DNA of 6,225 nucleotides, from NCBI GenBank assembly GCA_021413565.1, contig JAIOQC010000065.1:1-6225 (forward strand). The letters run 5' to 3'. This DNA comes from Candidatus Nomurabacteria bacterium. GTDB lineage: Bacteria; Patescibacteriota; Minisyncoccia; Phycocordibacterales; UBA9973. The notes under the pieces are model-generated. The model was not told where the DNA came from, did not search any database, and saw only the letters and a list, made by a program, of their open reading frames with translations. The translations under genes and the position numbers were made by a program. This document shows, piece after piece, positions 6,113 through 6,225 of the stretch (position 1 is its first letter; the number at the start of each line of letters is the position of its first letter).

Positions 6113-6225
6113 ATGAATATACCCTACCCAATACGAATCAATAGATACCTAGCGTTAACCAATGTTGCTACACGCACTGGTGCAGATGACCTTATTAAAA
6201 AAGGCTTTATTCTTATTAACGGTAA
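6113..6225 (+). CDS. S4-domain protein, probable pseudouridine synthase (partial)
   Basis: Only the first 37 codons lie in the window; the gene runs off the right edge. Residues 8-37, IRINRYLALTNVATRTGADD followed by LIKKGFILING, match the S4 RNA-binding fold pattern R-[IL]-N-[KR]-[YF]-L-A ... A-[ST]-R ... A-D-x-L-I-x-x-G-x-[IV]-x-[IV]-N-G. An S4 domain at the very N-terminus is typical of RsuA/RluB/RluF/RluE pseudouridine synthases, which modify rRNA, so that is the best guess; the catalytic domain is not visible. Other S4 proteins with N-terminal placement, such as heat-shock Hsp15-type proteins, remain possible. ATG 6113 is the chosen start; an in-frame GTG directly before it (6110) is an alternative. 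No Shine-Dalgarno is seen. Confidence 0.72.
   Translation, partial: MNIPYPIRINRYLALTNVATRTGADDLIKKGFILING

Noticed and set aside
1..6225. CRISPR array, transposon, phage genes, toxin-antitoxin or defence system
   Set aside because: No regular spaced repeats, transposase or integrase motifs, or paired small genes were found; the plus-strand genes are housekeeping or transport.
1..6225. UGA-to-glycine recoding as in some related phyla
   Set aside because: All genes are full length under the standard code with TAG or TAA stops and no in-frame TGA interrupts conserved motifs.

Overview
The window is a compact, AT-rich (roughly one third G+C by eye) bacterial segment with short intergenic gaps. 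The combination points to a member of the Candidate Phyla Radiation (Patescibacteria), most likely the Parcubacteria group: a short two-helix SecG with an L-L-Q-Q-S-S-A-G-L-G-G loop, a solute-binding protein held by an uncleaved N-terminal helix rather than a lipobox, RNase J with a long low-complexity N-terminal tail, and genes lacking Shine-Dalgarno sequences. This placement rests on protein character, not on a marker tree. All genes read with standard stops (TAG or TAA), so nothing calls for UGA recoding.

Layout. A short minus-strand gene (34-696) encodes an unrecognised, probably secreted 220-residue protein. It diverges from a plus-strand series across a 66-bp gap (697-762) that holds promoter-like elements for both directions. 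The plus-strand series is secG (763-996), a family 5 (peptide/nickel type) extracellular solute-binding protein (1029-2861), ribonuclease J (2870-4828), a 12-helix MFS-type transporter (4836-6002) and, after a 110-bp gap, the first 37 codons of an S4-domain protein, probably an RsuA/RluB-type pseudouridine synthase (6113 to the window edge). The gaps of 32, 8 and 7 bp between secG, the binding protein, rnj and the MFS gene suggest co-transcription, and no U-tailed terminator hairpin is visible between them.

Function. The genes do not form one pathway. They cover protein export (SecG with SecYE), extracellular ligand capture, RNA maturation and decay (RNase J), small-molecule transport, and probably rRNA modification. 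The binding protein has no permease or ATPase genes beside it here.

The most interesting signal is regulatory. TATAAT-like boxes sit 6 to 8 bases before the start codons of three genes (34-696, secG and MFS), and none of the six start codons has a convincing Shine-Dalgarno at normal spacing. This suggests leaderless or nearly leaderless mRNAs. The S4 gene differs: its TATAAT lies about 80 bases upstream, which would leave a leader carrying a small GC-rich hairpin. I see no mobile element, CRISPR array, tRNA, rRNA or defence system, and apart from the unknown secreted protein the gene content is ordinary for such a genome.
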